64,000 nt of DNA from Glebionis coronaria (lineage: Eukaryota; Streptophyta; Magnoliopsida; Asterales; Asteraceae), in NCBI GenBank assembly GCA_025667525.1, contig CM046876.1, positions 528,652,538 to 528,716,537 of the forward strand, read 5' to 3'. The first letter of the stretch is position 1. Each line of letters opens with the position of its first letter. The translations under genes were made by a program, and so were the position numbers. Of this stretch, positions 12,584 through 24,703 are shown in pieces. The notes beneath the pieces were generated by a model, which saw only the letters and a program-made list of their open reading frames with translations, did not search any database and had not been told where the DNA came from.

Positions 12584-12939
12584 TAAATCATTTCTAAGAT
12601 ATACTAGATGATAAAATATGTCAATTTCAGCTAAATTCTACCTGTTGTAGTAAAACGACTCAAAAGGACTTATTAATAAAGTAAATCGTTGGCATCTTTT
12701 TTGAGATTAGGTTTTTAACCAAATACACATAACTTTTAAGACTATTAAAAAACATATTAGCAGCACACAAGTGCAGAATAAAATGTTTGATTTATTAATC
12801 ATGTGTATTTGTGTCAAAATAGCTAGAAGTTGCATCAATCCGCTTCTTTGATGTGGAAGAGTATGAAGTATTATGAAGTATATAAGGCTATCTGTCTTCA
12901 AACAAATATTTTTCTACATGTATAGCATGAAGTATGTAT
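12584..12939. other. Intergenic, nothing recognised
   Basis: AT-rich spacer between the Harbinger remnant and the fold-back element. No gene or repeat is supported. Confidence 0.5.
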
Positions 12940-12948
12940 TACTTTAAA

Positions 12949-14049
12949 GGGATAATTTCATATATGTCCCTCTTTTGACACAAAATTTCATATATATCCA
13001 ACCTCACCTAAAAATTTCATATATATCAAATTTTAAACATAATATTTCATATATGTCCAATTTTTTACTTGAAATTTCATTTATGTCCAAATAATCAATT
13101 TATATAAAATTAAAAGCATAAAACACATGTTATGTATTATTTAAACATAAAATAACCATTATACACTTATTTTTTTTCTTATACTTACATATATATTCAT
13201 ATATTTTTATAAACATTGTCTCAAATTATTATATGCACATACATTGATGCAAAGCATATTTTATCAAAACATTGTCTCAAATTATTACATGCACATTACC
13301 AAACAAACACAAAAGTAATATCATTCGATTAGTAGGAAAATAAAACTTACTACCATATAGTTAAAATGATAAAATAATCATAATAATACTAAAATTATTG
13401 GATAATATAAAAAATTGAAGAAAGTGATAAAAATACTGATGGAACCAATAAATTGTGTTTGTAAAATTGAAGATGGAAGTAGTGTTACAACTTCATAAGA
13501 ATAATTGTTGGCTTATTATCTATTGCAAGGTTAGTTAGATTTGTTTCTATAGAATTTTAATGATTTTTCATTGTTTTGATAATTAGATGTACATATTATT
13601 AGGTAGAGAAGGAAAATGATTTATCCTCCTACTTGATATGCCTATATATCTTCTTACTTTTATGATTATTACAAATGGATTGATCAATAGATGAAATTAA
13701 GAAAGAGAATTAGTGGATTACACATGTTTTAATTTAATGTGGGTATGATGATAAGTAGGAAGATAATGTAGGAGGATTTAGCATTGCTCGGTAGAGAAAC
13801 ATAGATATAATGGTTATTTTAAGTTTAAATAATAATTAATATGTATTTTAAGCTTTTAGTTATATATAAATTAGGTATATGGACATATATGAAATTTTAA
13901 GTTTTAAATTGGATATATATGAAATTTCTAAGTAAATTGGATATATATGAAATTTTGCATTAAAGTGAAGGATATATATGAAATTTCTAAGTAAGGTTGG
14001 ATATATATGAAATTTGGTATCAAAATAAGGATATATATGAAATTTTCCC
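12949..14049. mobile_element. Fold-back MULE-like non-autonomous element
   Basis: Termini GGGATAATTTCATATATGTCC (left) and GGGAAAATTTCATATATATCC (right, reverse complement) are flanked by the identical 9-bp direct repeat TACTTTAAA at 12940-12948 and 14050-14058. Nine-bp duplications are typical of Mutator-like elements. Each terminal arm (12949-about 13095 and about 13870-14049) is built of five or six tandem units of about 30-35 bp, each containing ATTTCATATATATCC, in inverted orientation between the two arms. The central 800 bp is AT-rich without a transposase frame, so the element depends on an enzyme made elsewhere. Confidence 0.8.
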
Positions 14050-14344
14050 TACTTTAAATGAAAATTGATTAAAATTGACACAAAAATTAATAATAAAATT
14101 ATTATAAATACATTCTAAAATAAATCTTATTTTACCATTTACTATTCAAATATAATTCTATAACCATTTCAGCCATTTTGGTGCTCAAAACATAAAATAA
14201 TACGTTATTTTTAATATTTGCGCACCAAACATTAAATGTTATGATATCTTTATTTTTTTAACTTACCAACATTATTATACCCTCATTAAAATACATCTCT
14301 TTCACTTAAACCTCCAACCATTCATATGGTGCACCAAAAGTTGT

Positions 14345-14690
14345 GTACCAAAAGTGAGGTGCCACAATGCTATTGGGTTTAAAAATTAAATATGGTGCTA
14401 AAAACTACTTTTTGTATCAAAATGAATTTTTGGTGCGCAAAATACACCTATTACGCACCAAAATTGAGATGGCACAATGCTAGTAGTTTAAAATCTAATT
14501 TTGGTGCTCAAAAAATACTTTTTGTATCATAATTAATACATTGTGTGTAAAATACACTTATAGCGCACCAAAAAATGAGGCGGTACAATGCTAGTGGTTT
14601 GAAAATTAATTTTGGTGTTCAAGCTAACCATTTAAATATTTTGGTGCGCAAAGTGGTATTTGGTTCGCGAATATTATGAGTTGCGCATCT
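14345..14690. repeat. Tandem repeat, about 115-119 bp unit, three copies
   Basis: Units beginning near 14345, 14455 and 14574 share the order ACCAAAA-TGAG-CACAATGCTA, then 'aattttggtgct', 'actttttgtatca' and 'aaaatacac'. Copies differ by substitutions and small indels. A related 'gcgcaccaaa' string at about 14213 suggests a partial fourth unit. There are no unique spacers between fixed repeats, so this is ordinary tandem duplication. Confidence 0.65.
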
Positions 14691-15093
14691 AATTGGCCAA
14701 ATTCTCATATACTATACAAATACGTCTTTTACAAAAATACTATATTATACGGCCATTTATTTTAGTCACACATTAATAAAAATTGATAACATATACTATA
14801 AACACAGCTCATTAGGCATGAAATCACATAATAAATACTAAGCCACGACCCAACTAAATACAAGCACACGACACGTGGCAAAACATCATTAGATCAGTTT
14901 CTCAAAAGCAGATCCGCAAACCCTCATCGGATCAGCTCCCAAAGAGCGAATCCGTAAGTCATTATCGTATCAGCTCTCAGAAGAGCGGATCCGCAAGTCA
15001 CGATTAGCGGATAAGAACGAAAAGCCTTTAGCCGACAAAGTCCCATTCCGAGCACTATCCGAAATACTAAGGAAACTTGTTATTTGGCTTGCC

Positions 15094-15100
15094 TATAAAA
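15094..15100 (+). promoter_or_regulatory. Probable TATA box of the Tat-type LTR
   Basis: TATAAAA about 250 bp upstream of the primer-binding-like site and followed by a C/A-rich leader, as in plant gypsy LTRs. Confidence 0.4.
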
Positions 15101-15344
15101 GTTAAACTCTTACACTCCAAAAAAGTATGATTTTCTCACACATCCCAATACACACACATATCTCTGACAACATATAATACTCTTACGTCGGAGTCTAATT
15201 GTAGGGTCCGTCCCCACGGGAAGGCTAATAGTTTACATTTACTTGTGCAAAAAATCATCATCGAGCTCAAACCAATACTTCTGAGCCCATCCACGAGGGG
15301 CCCAGATCCAACTAGCAACCCAATCCATATTTTGTACTAACGAG

Positions 15345-15361
15345 TGGCGCCATCCGTGGGA
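15345..15361 (+). promoter_or_regulatory. Primer-binding-like site of the Tat-type element
   Basis: TGGCGCCATCCGTGGGA matches the TGGCGCCGTCTGTGGGA-like site seen after the 5' LTR in many Tat-lineage elements. The LTR should therefore end within a few bases upstream. Confidence 0.55.
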
Positions 15362-16199
15362 GCCAGTGCATAAATGCGTTTTATAAAAAATATCTCATCC
15401 AAACATGAGTACATCGGCCCAACCCTACCCCGACTACGTCCGTCGTGCGAATTACGATAGGGAAGGAATACGATCAAAACACAGAAAATCCAAAAAAGCG
15501 AGCATCTGGCGCAACTATTAGGGAATTTTTTGATGAATCATGGAATACTATACCAAATTGTTGCTATTTATAGCTGAAAAGGTACACGAAGAAGAAAAAC
15601 TTCTGCAAATGTTGAAAACGGTGGAAACCCGTTTAAACTTTGGCAGATATTCAAGAAAAAGGCAAAAAAATCATCGGAGCATCACAATACTCTGAATTCG
15701 TGACCCCAGTTGTAAGGATAGAGCGAAAATTGAAGAAAAAGGTCACAGTCTCCGGATAGGTCCGACAACACGCGACAAAGTCAGATCCTTTTCTCATGAA
15801 TCAAATGTGATGAGCAAGAGTCACTCAACTAGAGGGGTCGGGAAGGAAAAACAGTCTTCACACGATTGGGAAACTGAGAAAGAGGGGTCTTCGAAAGGTT
15901 GGGTAGTAGAGAAAGGGGACCGTTCGACCAAATAGATAGAGACTCGCTCCCATCTCATCCAAACTCTGAAATGAGAAACACCATCAGAGAGTTGGACAAG
16001 CAAAGAAGAATAGCCAAGAAATACTGTATAAGCCATAACCACCACCCAAACGATCTCCAAAGAAAAATATCACCCATGTAAAAAGCACCATAATAGATCA
16101 CTTGAAAGAGGGCGAAACAATATTCTGAAAGTGAAGAAAGAGAAGGCGGGCATTGAAAGTCAAAGAAGAAAAAGCAAGCGTGGAATAGGACGACTTATC

Positions 16200-18895
16200 C
16201 CAACCATGGCTATGCGACGATGTTAATCCATTCATGCCTCGTATTAGAAACTTTGAATTTCCTAAAAGAATCTGAATGCCTAGCCTGGTCATGACATATG
16301 ATGAATCTTAGAATCCGGAAGACCACCTAAACGTTTTCCAAACATCAGCTAAGGTAGAGAAATGACCCATGCCAACATAGTGACACTTGTTCAACTTTAC
16401 ACTCATTGGGAATGCTAGGGTGTGGTTTGTTGACCTTCTTACGAAGTCGATTGACAACTACAACGACCTAAAGAAATAATTTCTACACAACTACCTCCAA
16501 GAAAAGAAATGCATCAATAACCCCGTGGGACTCCGCCACATCAAGCAAACGGAGGGAGAGTCCACAAAGGACTTCATGAGGGGATTCAAAATCGAAAGTA
16601 GGACCATCAAAGCAACACCGAAATGCATGAAAATCTTCGGATTCATGCATGCGATTACCAGGACAAATCATCTGTCTCCACGACAACATACTAAGAACAA
16701 TCGACGAAATGATGAAAGAAAAAGTCACTTTCTTGAGAGTAAAAGTCGTGGTAGCAAATCAAGCACGCAAAAAAAGTCCTCCTACTTGGAAGCAGGAAGG
16801 AAACCGCAAACAAAACTTCGATAAGAAGCCAAACTTCCAAACCAACAAAGGCCGGAGCGAAGGTGTGATAGATTCACCCTCCTCAAAACCCATAGGGAAA
16901 TCCTGGAACTAAAAAAGTTCAAAGCTCAAAGCTCCGCCTCCCATGACTACATATGTAGAAAAGTTCAACGGAAACCAGTTCTATGAATTCAATGAATAAG
17001 TATGGCATAACGCAGACGAATGTATGCACCTAACGAGGTAGATCGAAGAATTGATAAAAGAAGGAAAACTATCACACGTGACCAAAGAACTAAAACAAAC
17101 GATGGGAAATATCAACCGAAAGTGGTAAAGAAAGGGGAAGCACCCGAAAAGGACAAGGTTCCGACTATCCTAATGATGCAGTTATGGAAAAGAACGGCGA
17201 GGCAAAAAATAATCCAAATCTTCTCCCCAAACCCAAAAATATCCATGCCTCACTCGATGGAATAGAAGCAGGAGATGGGCCCATGGTGATAGAAGTGAAA
17301 TTTGAAGGTCACTACGTCCACGTAATGTATGTGGATGGTGGATCAACTTTCAAAATAATGTATGACTGTTGTTTCAACCGTCTCCGCCTAGGGGTCATAA
17401 GAGAAATGATCCTATCTACAACCTCTCTAGTAGGGTTCAGTGGGGAAATCTTGTTGCCACTAGGACAAATCCAGTTGCAAGTAAGAATAGGAGATGAGGA
17501 ACATTCAACAACAACATAAATGAATTTCATGGTGCTATGACCACACTCACCGTACAACATAATTATTGTAAGACTTGGGATCCGGAACACTAGATTTGTC
17601 CCGTCCACGTCTCACGGAATGATAAAATTCCCAATACAAAGCGACTTCCTTACACTCCACAACAGAATAGTGATACCAACGAAGTGTGTAATGGTAGAAG
17701 AGCCACCATGCACCCCAACAATTGTAGACCCGGCTGTTAAAAACGCCTAATGATAGCAATACACCCTGAAACCCAGAGCAAACAATCAAAATTTAAGGAA
17801 ACCTCACTAAAGAAGGAAAAGAAAGTCTTTACAAGTTATTGAGGAAAAACCTTGACGTCTTCGCATGGAAGCCAGCTTACATGGCAGGAGTCCCAGGCAC
17901 ATAGCAGAACATCATTTAAACATAAGAGATGGTTGCTCCCCAATCAGGCAAAATAAAAAAGGCCAAGCGTCAGACAAAAACAAAGCAATCCATTAGAAAG
18001 TAACAAAGCTAGTGGAAACTGGGATAATGAGGGAGGTACGCTACCATAGCTAGCTCTCAAAACCCGTGATGGTTAAGAAGTACGATGACAGTTGGAGGGT
18101 GTGCGTTGAATTCACAGACCTAAACAAATCATGTTCGTAAGACTGCTACCCGCTGCCAGAAATTGATTGGAAGATATAGTCTCTATATGGACACCCCTTC
18201 AAGTGTTTCTTGGATGCTTATAAAGGGTACCATTAAATAAAAATGGCAGAAGAGGACAAAGAAGCGTCAACGTTCATTACAATCCAAGCAATCATTTGTA
18301 ATACAAAAAATGGCTTTTGGACTATAGAATGTTTGAGCTACCTATCAGCGCCAAGTTGATAAAGCTTTCGAAAAACAAACAGGTCAGAATGTGGAGGTAT
18401 ATGTAGATGACCTATTTATAAAAATCCATACAAAATTATAAATCCTCAGAGACTCTAAATAAACCTTCCAAACCCTAAGAAAGATAAACATGAAGCTTAA
18501 TTCGAAGAAATAAAAGTTTAGGGTATAAAGAAAGGGAATTATTAGGCCACCTAGAAAACACAAAGGCATCAAGTCATGTCCAGAAAAGACGGCGGCATGC
18601 CGACAGTACTAAACCTGCCTCTGCGTGAGACTCTAAAGGAAGTACACAAGCTGAACGAAAGGCTTGCAAGCTTAAGCAGGTTTACGTCCAAGTCAACAAA
18701 AAATCCATGTCCTTTTTCAAAACGCTAAAAAGGTGCTAAAATAAGAGCGACTTCCTCTAAGCTAAGGAAGCAGAAAGAGCATTCCACAATATAAAAGAGA
18801 AAATAGCGAAACTGTCCACATTAACGGCCTTAATCCCAATAGAAGAATCAATCATGTACATGTCCGCTTTAGTAGAAGCTATTATATGCAAAGAA
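16200..18895 (+). pseudogene. Tat-type gag-pro-RT polyprotein, heavily decayed
   Basis: Reading across many stops and frame changes, gag similarity appears at 16200-16920: FPKRIRMPSL, PEDHLNVFQTSAKVER, IGNARVWF and HIKQTEGESTKDFMRGFK. A protease-like region at 17184-17519 contains MYVDGGSTFKIMYDCCFNRL and VGFSGEILLPLGQI. Reverse transcriptase text follows at about 18050-18420: NPVMVKKYDDSWRVCVEF, CYPLPEIDW and CFLDAYKGYH. A connection/RNase H fragment runs to about 18895 (LKEVHKLNERLASLSRF). No open stretch exceeds about 110 codons. Family knowledge places these domains in Tat/Ogre-type gypsy elements. Integrase is not present. Confidence 0.75.
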
Positions 18896-19322
18896 TTTTA
18901 TTTTTAAGGGGCTATTTAGTTGGGCAATATTAGGGATATTTTGGTGGATTTGAATATAAAACCTCTAATAAGTACTCGAGGTGGTAAAATACTGCCATAA
19001 AAAATGGTATCGTGGGAAAAAACACTGCCACATAAGCTATGACACTTATAGTAACCAAATTGATAACAACAAGATAAAGACAAACAACTTGAAGTGATAA
19101 TTGATTAATGATTAAACAGCCTGGTATTCGAGACCCATGCACCTCCTTAAGATAAACAAAAAGTAATTGAATAAAAGAAAACACTCTTTGAACCCCTTAA
19201 CCCTAATGATAATCGGTCCTTATATAGGAGCCAACCCCTAATGATAATGATAATAAAATCACATAATTATCTATAAAAAACCATAATTATCTACTAATTG
19301 TTGTAGCTTTTTTTACACCATA
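18896..19322. other. Intergenic, nothing recognised
   Basis: Sequence after the truncated Tat-type element. The 84-codon minus frame at 18930-19184 has no recognisable similarity and overlaps AT-rich text, so it is not called. Confidence 0.5.
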
Positions 19323-19540
19323 GAGCATCCACATTGCATCAAGTCTTCAAAGACTTGATGCATTTAATGCATTAAATGTTTAGCAAGTTTATACACTAAA
19401 GCTTTTGCAAATGACTTGGAGTATACCAAATCATCTTAAAAAACTTTCTAAAAAGCTTTTGATGCATTGCTAAAAAACACCTCAAAACATATTTTAGAAT
19501 AGTGAAAAGCTTTTGCCTAGTTTATCCATTGTGGATGCTC
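19323..19540. mobile_element. Small MITE with GAGCATCCACA termini (218 bp)
   Basis: The left end GAGCATCCACATTG and right end CATTGTGGATGCTC are inverted repeats, with flanking ATA and TTA compatible with a 3-bp duplication. GAGCATCCACAATGG-type ends are common among plant MITEs. It contains a strong internal hairpin at 19336-19361 (12-bp arms, 2-nt loop). Confidence 0.7.
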
Positions 19541-20112
19541 TTACTTTTAGGAAAAAGCAAAGTATAAAAAGTGGTAAGTATTAAATGCACGGTTTAGGAA
19601 AACCGCGTACAAATGACCCAATGAGATCGTTCACCAAGAAGGGTTATAGTGTGTGTCAATTTTTTTTGTTTTTGATTGTTTTGAAAAGATGAAAAAGAAA
19701 TAAAGGAAAATGAAAGATTACGCTGAAATTAATCTACGACGTAAAATAAAGTAAAACGTAAAAACGTGACAAAAATGAAATTTTATCTAAAAAATTAATA
19801 AAAATACCAAAAAGTCCAAAATAATACAAATAAGGTATAGAATCAATAAAATCTTTTTTACACTTTTTAAATAATTATTATTCAATTTTAAAGTTGATTA
19901 AAAACCCTAAAATAAAAAATAATTAAGAAAAAGTCTAATTTAATTTTTTTTGTAAACCCTAATTATATTATTTAATGACTAAAAAGTATTTTTTGAAAAA
20001 TTTTAATTACCTAAATCTATTTTTTAATGAAATTAAATCCGAATAAAATAAATCCTAGAAAATAATTATATAAAGAGAAAAATATGAAAATCTCCCTAAA
20101 AATCCTAAATAC
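19541..20112. other. AT-rich flank of the outermost Copia
   Basis: Very AT-rich sequence without supported coding content. It is the left flank of the minus-strand Copia 3' LTR. Confidence 0.5.
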
Positions 20113-20490
20113 TGTGTTGTCCCAAATAATATGATGATAGATTAAGAAATGAGATGGAAAAGCTATGAATTTTAGAGAGAGAAAGTAGTGAGAGAAAGTA
20201 GAGAGAAGGAGATGATTAACTTGGTGAATATTAGATTAGGAGAAAATTAGAGTTACAAATGATCATCCGCCCTTCCTAACATGCTAGGAAGGGCCTTATA
20301 TAGCCGGGCTTACATGTAACCATAATGGGCTATATTGTTTGGACCGGGCTTGTCTTTTGGGATTTAAGTAGCTTAAATCCAAGCCCGTGAACCACGACTA
20401 TTTAACTAACTATTACAACGTTCTAATAAATGTTACAATAATAAACTATGACCGAGCATTCTTGTTTGACTCAATATTTTGAGGCTAACA
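20113..20490 (-). repeat. 3' LTR of the outermost Copia
   Basis: On the minus strand it begins TGTTAGCCTCAAAATATT after the polypurine tract. It carries a TATA box (CTATATAAGG, about 20296-20303) and then a 9-bp-stem hairpin (20270-20293). The end is at one of several TG/CA pairs near 20113-20118. A pyrimidine-rich CTCTCTAC tract precedes the end. Confidence 0.75.
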
Positions 20491-20505
20491 ATCTCCCCCA
20501 ATGTG
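20491..20505 (-). promoter_or_regulatory. Polypurine tract of the outermost Copia
   Basis: The minus strand reads CACATTGGGGGAGAT directly before the LTR. This is the plus-strand DNA primer site used in Copia reverse transcription. Confidence 0.75.
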
Positions 20506-22896
20506 AGGTCATTCCTCTTCGATATTTGGAGTCCAATGGAGATTTATGAATTTCGTCATAAATGAGTCTTGAACGTGTAATAGTAGTTTTGTTCCTTCAT
20601 ACTGTGATCTTTAAGCCTTTGTCATTGTCTTTCGACTTAGTCTTTTATCTTGAGATCTTCAAATCATTCTTGACTTGTCTTTGACAGCTTACGATCTTGT
20701 GTCTTTATCCACATGCTCACACTATTAATTGTTGAATATGTCTTTGGGCATGAATATGTGGTTTTGAATATTTGACTTTGCTGAGTACACCGTGACGCCA
20801 CCTTCTCGAGACAAAACATAGACACGGACTGAATGGCTTTGACATTTGTCCTAAATCGGTAGCGTTTTACCTCCGGTCGGTGAAGACCGTTATACGATAC
20901 TAAATATCGTACCTGTGATTAGGTAGATTCAATTAATAATATCCTTGACAAGGTTTCGCGGCTGTACTAGCCGTTCTCTTTACTCGACCGTCTCAAAGCA
21001 AGACTACGAACGTAAAGAGTGAATCAATTGGATAAATATCCGCTTGATTAAAGTCGTCAATTCAAATTCCTGGAACAAGTTTGATTCATTAAGAATCTTA
21101 CCATTGTTTCTTTCTAGTTGACACAAGTTTGATTCATAAGAATCTCACAAGTCACCTACCGTAGCGCTGTTTGATGTTGACGCTAGAAGGATTTCCATTC
21201 GTCATTGTGAATATTAATGAGTATCACTCTGAATGTTCGTGCAAGACCATAAAGATATTGCGTAGAAACCTGAAACAAGTTTGAATCAATTCAGAAGCAA
21301 ACCACTGTTGCTTTTCAGTTTTACACATGTTCAATTCATAAAGAATCTTGCATATGACCTATCGCAGTGCTGTTTGATGTTAACACTTGAAGGATTTCCA
21401 CTCATCATTGTGAATACTAAGTAGTATCACTCTGAGTGTTCTAGCAATATCGCAAGGATATAGCGTAGGACTCTCTTTATCTTCATCCATGTGTCCTAAC
21501 GAGATTTGATTGATCTCTTGGCTCTAGACTCGATTTGTGCACTTTTAGTGGTTGGAGGCTGGAGCAGATGCCACCTATTCAATATCAACTATCTCGGAGT
21601 GAGAAAGTCAATAGAAGTCGTCTTGATCTTCGTGACAATAAAACAAACTTATTTTGAGAGAAGCCTGAGTAGCTAGGAAAGGGTTGTGCTTCACATCACT
21701 GGTTCCATGATGAGTTTGTCTTCATGATGAGTTGACCCGGTTTCTGCCTAAGTTGTATGGAGGGCTTCTTTCTTTAGATCCTTTATCCTTACATTTCTTT
21801 TTCATTCTTCAACCCCTTCAATGCTTACCAAGACATCATTAATAGCACCTTGTTGTGATTGTTCCAGTGCTATCATCAGTACTTAGTCGGCATCCAGCTG
21901 CGTTCACATTCTACTCCATCTTTCCTAAGGACTTCTAATAATCTATTGGATTGTCCCTGGGAAGATCCCTCCGGTTCTGGTTGGATCATAGGACTTAAAC
22001 CTAACCACCCTTTTGACACCAATAACGTCGTGAATTAAAGATGTTGTGGGTATTTGATCGAAACCATGAGTGCTTGAGTCTTTAGATCACATTTTAATCA
22101 CATTTTCTCCCCTATCTCTAATATATAAAATCGTTTGATATTAGAGATACCAAATTTGATTAAAATATATTTTGAAAAATAGTCTTGAAAATCTTTCGGG
22201 AGAAAAATGTATCAAACTTAGCATGATTTTAGAAAGCTCCCCCTCAAAAATTGATCCAATGGAATTGTCATTACGAGGATTTGATCCACATTAAACTTTT
22301 GAGGATAGGAGTTGTTGAACACACTATTTTTGAAAGATTTTGAATATCAATGAGAAATTCTTGAAAAAATTGTGTTCAACGCTTTTTGAAAAATCAATTC
22401 TTTTTGGCGAAAAGGTTTTTCTAAAGCATAAACTTGAGTTCATAGACTTTGAATGTCTTGACGAATCCACTCAAGTGTAAGAAGATTTAACTTCTTTTGC
22501 TAAGGGTAAGAGCACGAAATCGTACACTCCCCCGTGAATATAGTTTCGGGTTGCAATCTGAAAGTGATTACAAGCCATTGTGTTGAGCTTAAAACGTTGA
22601 ATGTTTTGTGACAAGCTCAACCCGAGATAGATTGCTCTACCCAGTGTTGGAAATATTGTCCAAAAGAGACAATTTCCTTTAAAAAGATAGAAATGACATG
22701 TTTTGAAAAATATTTACAACTTTCATTCCAGCTTTATGTACACACCCGTGTCGTTATTGAGCGACATTTCTAGGTACGTCCATATTATCGATACTGAAAG
22801 ACATGTCGAGAAGAATATTTTTGGATTATCAAAGATTTTTTAATTTCGTATTTTGCTTTTTCATTAATATTTACAGGTAGATGTTTGATAGATGAA
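20506..22896 (-). other. Long 3' non-coding region of the outermost Copia
   Basis: About 2.4 kb between the RNase H stop and the polypurine tract without a supported reading frame. It contains two tandem units of about 203 bp (the landmark GCTGTTTGATGTT occurs at 21166 and 21369). Large parts match, in reverse complement, the 3' region of the plus-strand Copia at 55769-57900. Matching parts include 'cctccggtcggtgaagaccg' near 20870 and the CCGGTTTCTGCCTAA patch near 21737. Conservation between two Copia families without coding capacity points to an RNA or packaging function, which is inference. Confidence 0.65.
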
Positions 22897-24369
22897 TCAA
22901 GCAGGCTTGTTTGCCAGAATCTCCAGTTCTGCTGGAGTCAAACATCTCATACCAATTTGCTTAACAAGATACGCAAACCTCTCTTTCGAAAGAGATTTTG
23001 TAAACAAGTCAGCTAATTGGTAATCAGTTCCAACAAAGTATAATTCAACAATACCCTTTTCAACTTGTTCCTTAATGAAGTGGTATCTGACATCGATGTG
23101 TTTCGTGTGGGAATGCTATACCGGATTGCAGGAGATGGCTATGGCCGACTTTGAGTCACAGTACATAGGTACTTTATCAAAGTGGAAGCCATAATCCCTG
23201 AGTTGTGTTCTCATCCAAAGAACTTGAGCACAACACACATATAGAGACACATACTTCGCTTCGGCTGATGAAAGTGACGTGCAATCCTGCTTCTTGGAAG
23301 ACCATCCCACAAGCTTATCTTGATCTAGAAATTGTGCATCACCAGAAGTACTTTTTCGTGTATCAAGACACCCTGCATGATCAGAATCTGAATAGGCCGT
23401 TAGAAAGAAACCGGTTTCCCTCGGATACCAGAGTCCCATGTGAATGGTATTCTTAAGGTACCAAAAGATCCGTTTAACCTCCTTGAGGTGCTTTTCAGTG
23501 GGTCCTGCTTGATATCGTGCACAATAACATGTAGCATGAGATATATCTGGTCGGCTTGCTGTTAAGTACATGAGGGAGCCGATCATGGAACGATATTTCG
23601 TTTGATCTATGGCATCTCCCTCCAAATCAACATCTAGGGATGTGGTTGACAATGGTGTCCCAACGGGGTCACATGAGGTCATACCATGCTTTTTGATTAT
23701 CTCTTGACAATTCTTAGCTTGGTTAATGAAGATACCACTTGGGGATTGGTGAACATGAATTCCTAGAAAGAATTTTAGTTCGCCCATCATAGACATTTCA
23801 AATCTGCTGTGCATTACTTTTTCAAACCATTTTGAAAGTTTCGGGTTTGTAGACCCGAAAATAATGTCATCAACATAAATCTGCACAAGCAAAATGTCAT
23901 CCCCATATTTGTAAGTGAACAAAGTTAGATCAATGGAACCTTTTGAGAAACCTTTGGAGACCAGAAATTTCGAGAGCTCGTCATACCACGCCCTTGGAGC
24001 TTGCTTGAGTCCATATAGTGCTTTGTGGAGACGATACACCTTGTCAGGATAATGAGGATTGACGAATTCTTCTGGCTGCGTGACATAGACTTGTTCCTTC
24101 AAAGGACCGTTAAGAAACGCCGTCTTTACGTCCATATGGTAGACAATGAATCCCTTATGTGCATCATAAGCAAGAAAAATCCTGACCGCTTCCATTCGAG
24201 CTACTGGTGCAAATGATTCTTCAAAATCAATACCCTCTTTCTGTCCATACCCTTTAGCCACAAGCCTAGATTTATTCTTGATGATCGTGTTCTCTTCATC
24301 CATCTTGTTTTTCCAGATCCATCGAAGATTTAATGGTATTACATCATATGGTCTGTCAACAAGTTCCCA
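22897..24369 (-). pseudogene. Outermost Copia: RT (C-terminal part) and RNase H
   Basis: The frame enters at 24369 with the codons interrupted by the plus-strand Copia and runs through [44 protein letters not shown] and the polymerase motif [10 protein letters not shown]. RNase H follows with [32 protein letters not shown] and [12 protein letters not shown]. An in-frame TAG at 23116-23118 stops it. Beyond it the same frame continues with [19 protein letters not shown] and YQLADLFTK to a natural stop at 22897-22899. At the TAG, the plus-strand Copia has a glutamine codon. Relatives catalyse reverse transcription and RNA removal in cytoplasmic particles. Confidence 0.88.
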
Positions 24370-24701
24370 TGTTGGAAATACGTTTTACGTATTAGAAAGG
24401 ATCGGTCACTCCAACAATAGTCCATGTAATAGCTCGTAGTTTAGTTATTTATCTTTATTAAACAAACAAGGCCAAACCTATCCTACAACATGTGTAGGCC
24501 GGCCCAAATGTAAGCCCAAGCCCATCTTATGGGCTTGGTATATAAACCCTCTCCTTTGATGGAGAGGGTAGAATGGTTCTTCATTTTACACATAGTTGAA
24601 AAGTGTTTTTCTTTCACTTTCTCTCTCTAAGTGTGTGTGTTCTCACCATCTCTCTATCTCTTTATCTCTCTAAAACATAAGCAAGATTTACATATCCTAC
24701 A
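24370..24701 (+). repeat. 5' LTR of the plus-strand Copia
   Basis: It begins TGTTGGAAATACG and ends TATCCTACA. A TATA box TATATAAA lies at 24539-24546, preceded by an 8-bp-stem hairpin (24517-24537) and followed by a 9-bp-stem hairpin (24546-24569). A TCTCTCT-rich stretch precedes the end. Confidence 0.9.
24539..24569 (+). promoter_or_regulatory. TATA box plus downstream hairpin, Copia 5' LTR
   Basis: TATATAAA is followed directly by ACCCTCTCC-TTTGAT-GGAGAGGGT, a perfect 9-bp stem with a 6-nt loop. The same layout occurs in two other Copia LTRs of the window. Confidence 0.7.
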
Positions 24702-24703
24702 AA

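Larger units (their letters stand above)
14860..18895 (+). mobile_element. Decayed Tat-type Ty3/gypsy element, 3' truncated
   Basis: The order LTR-like sequence with TATA box, primer-binding-like site, gag, protease and reverse transcriptase is preserved along the plus strand. Match to coding sequence stops abruptly at about 18895 in the RNase H region, after which unrelated AT-rich DNA begins. No 3' LTR is found. The left boundary of the LTR cannot be fixed; 14860 is a guess based on where GC-richer text starts. Confidence 0.65.
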
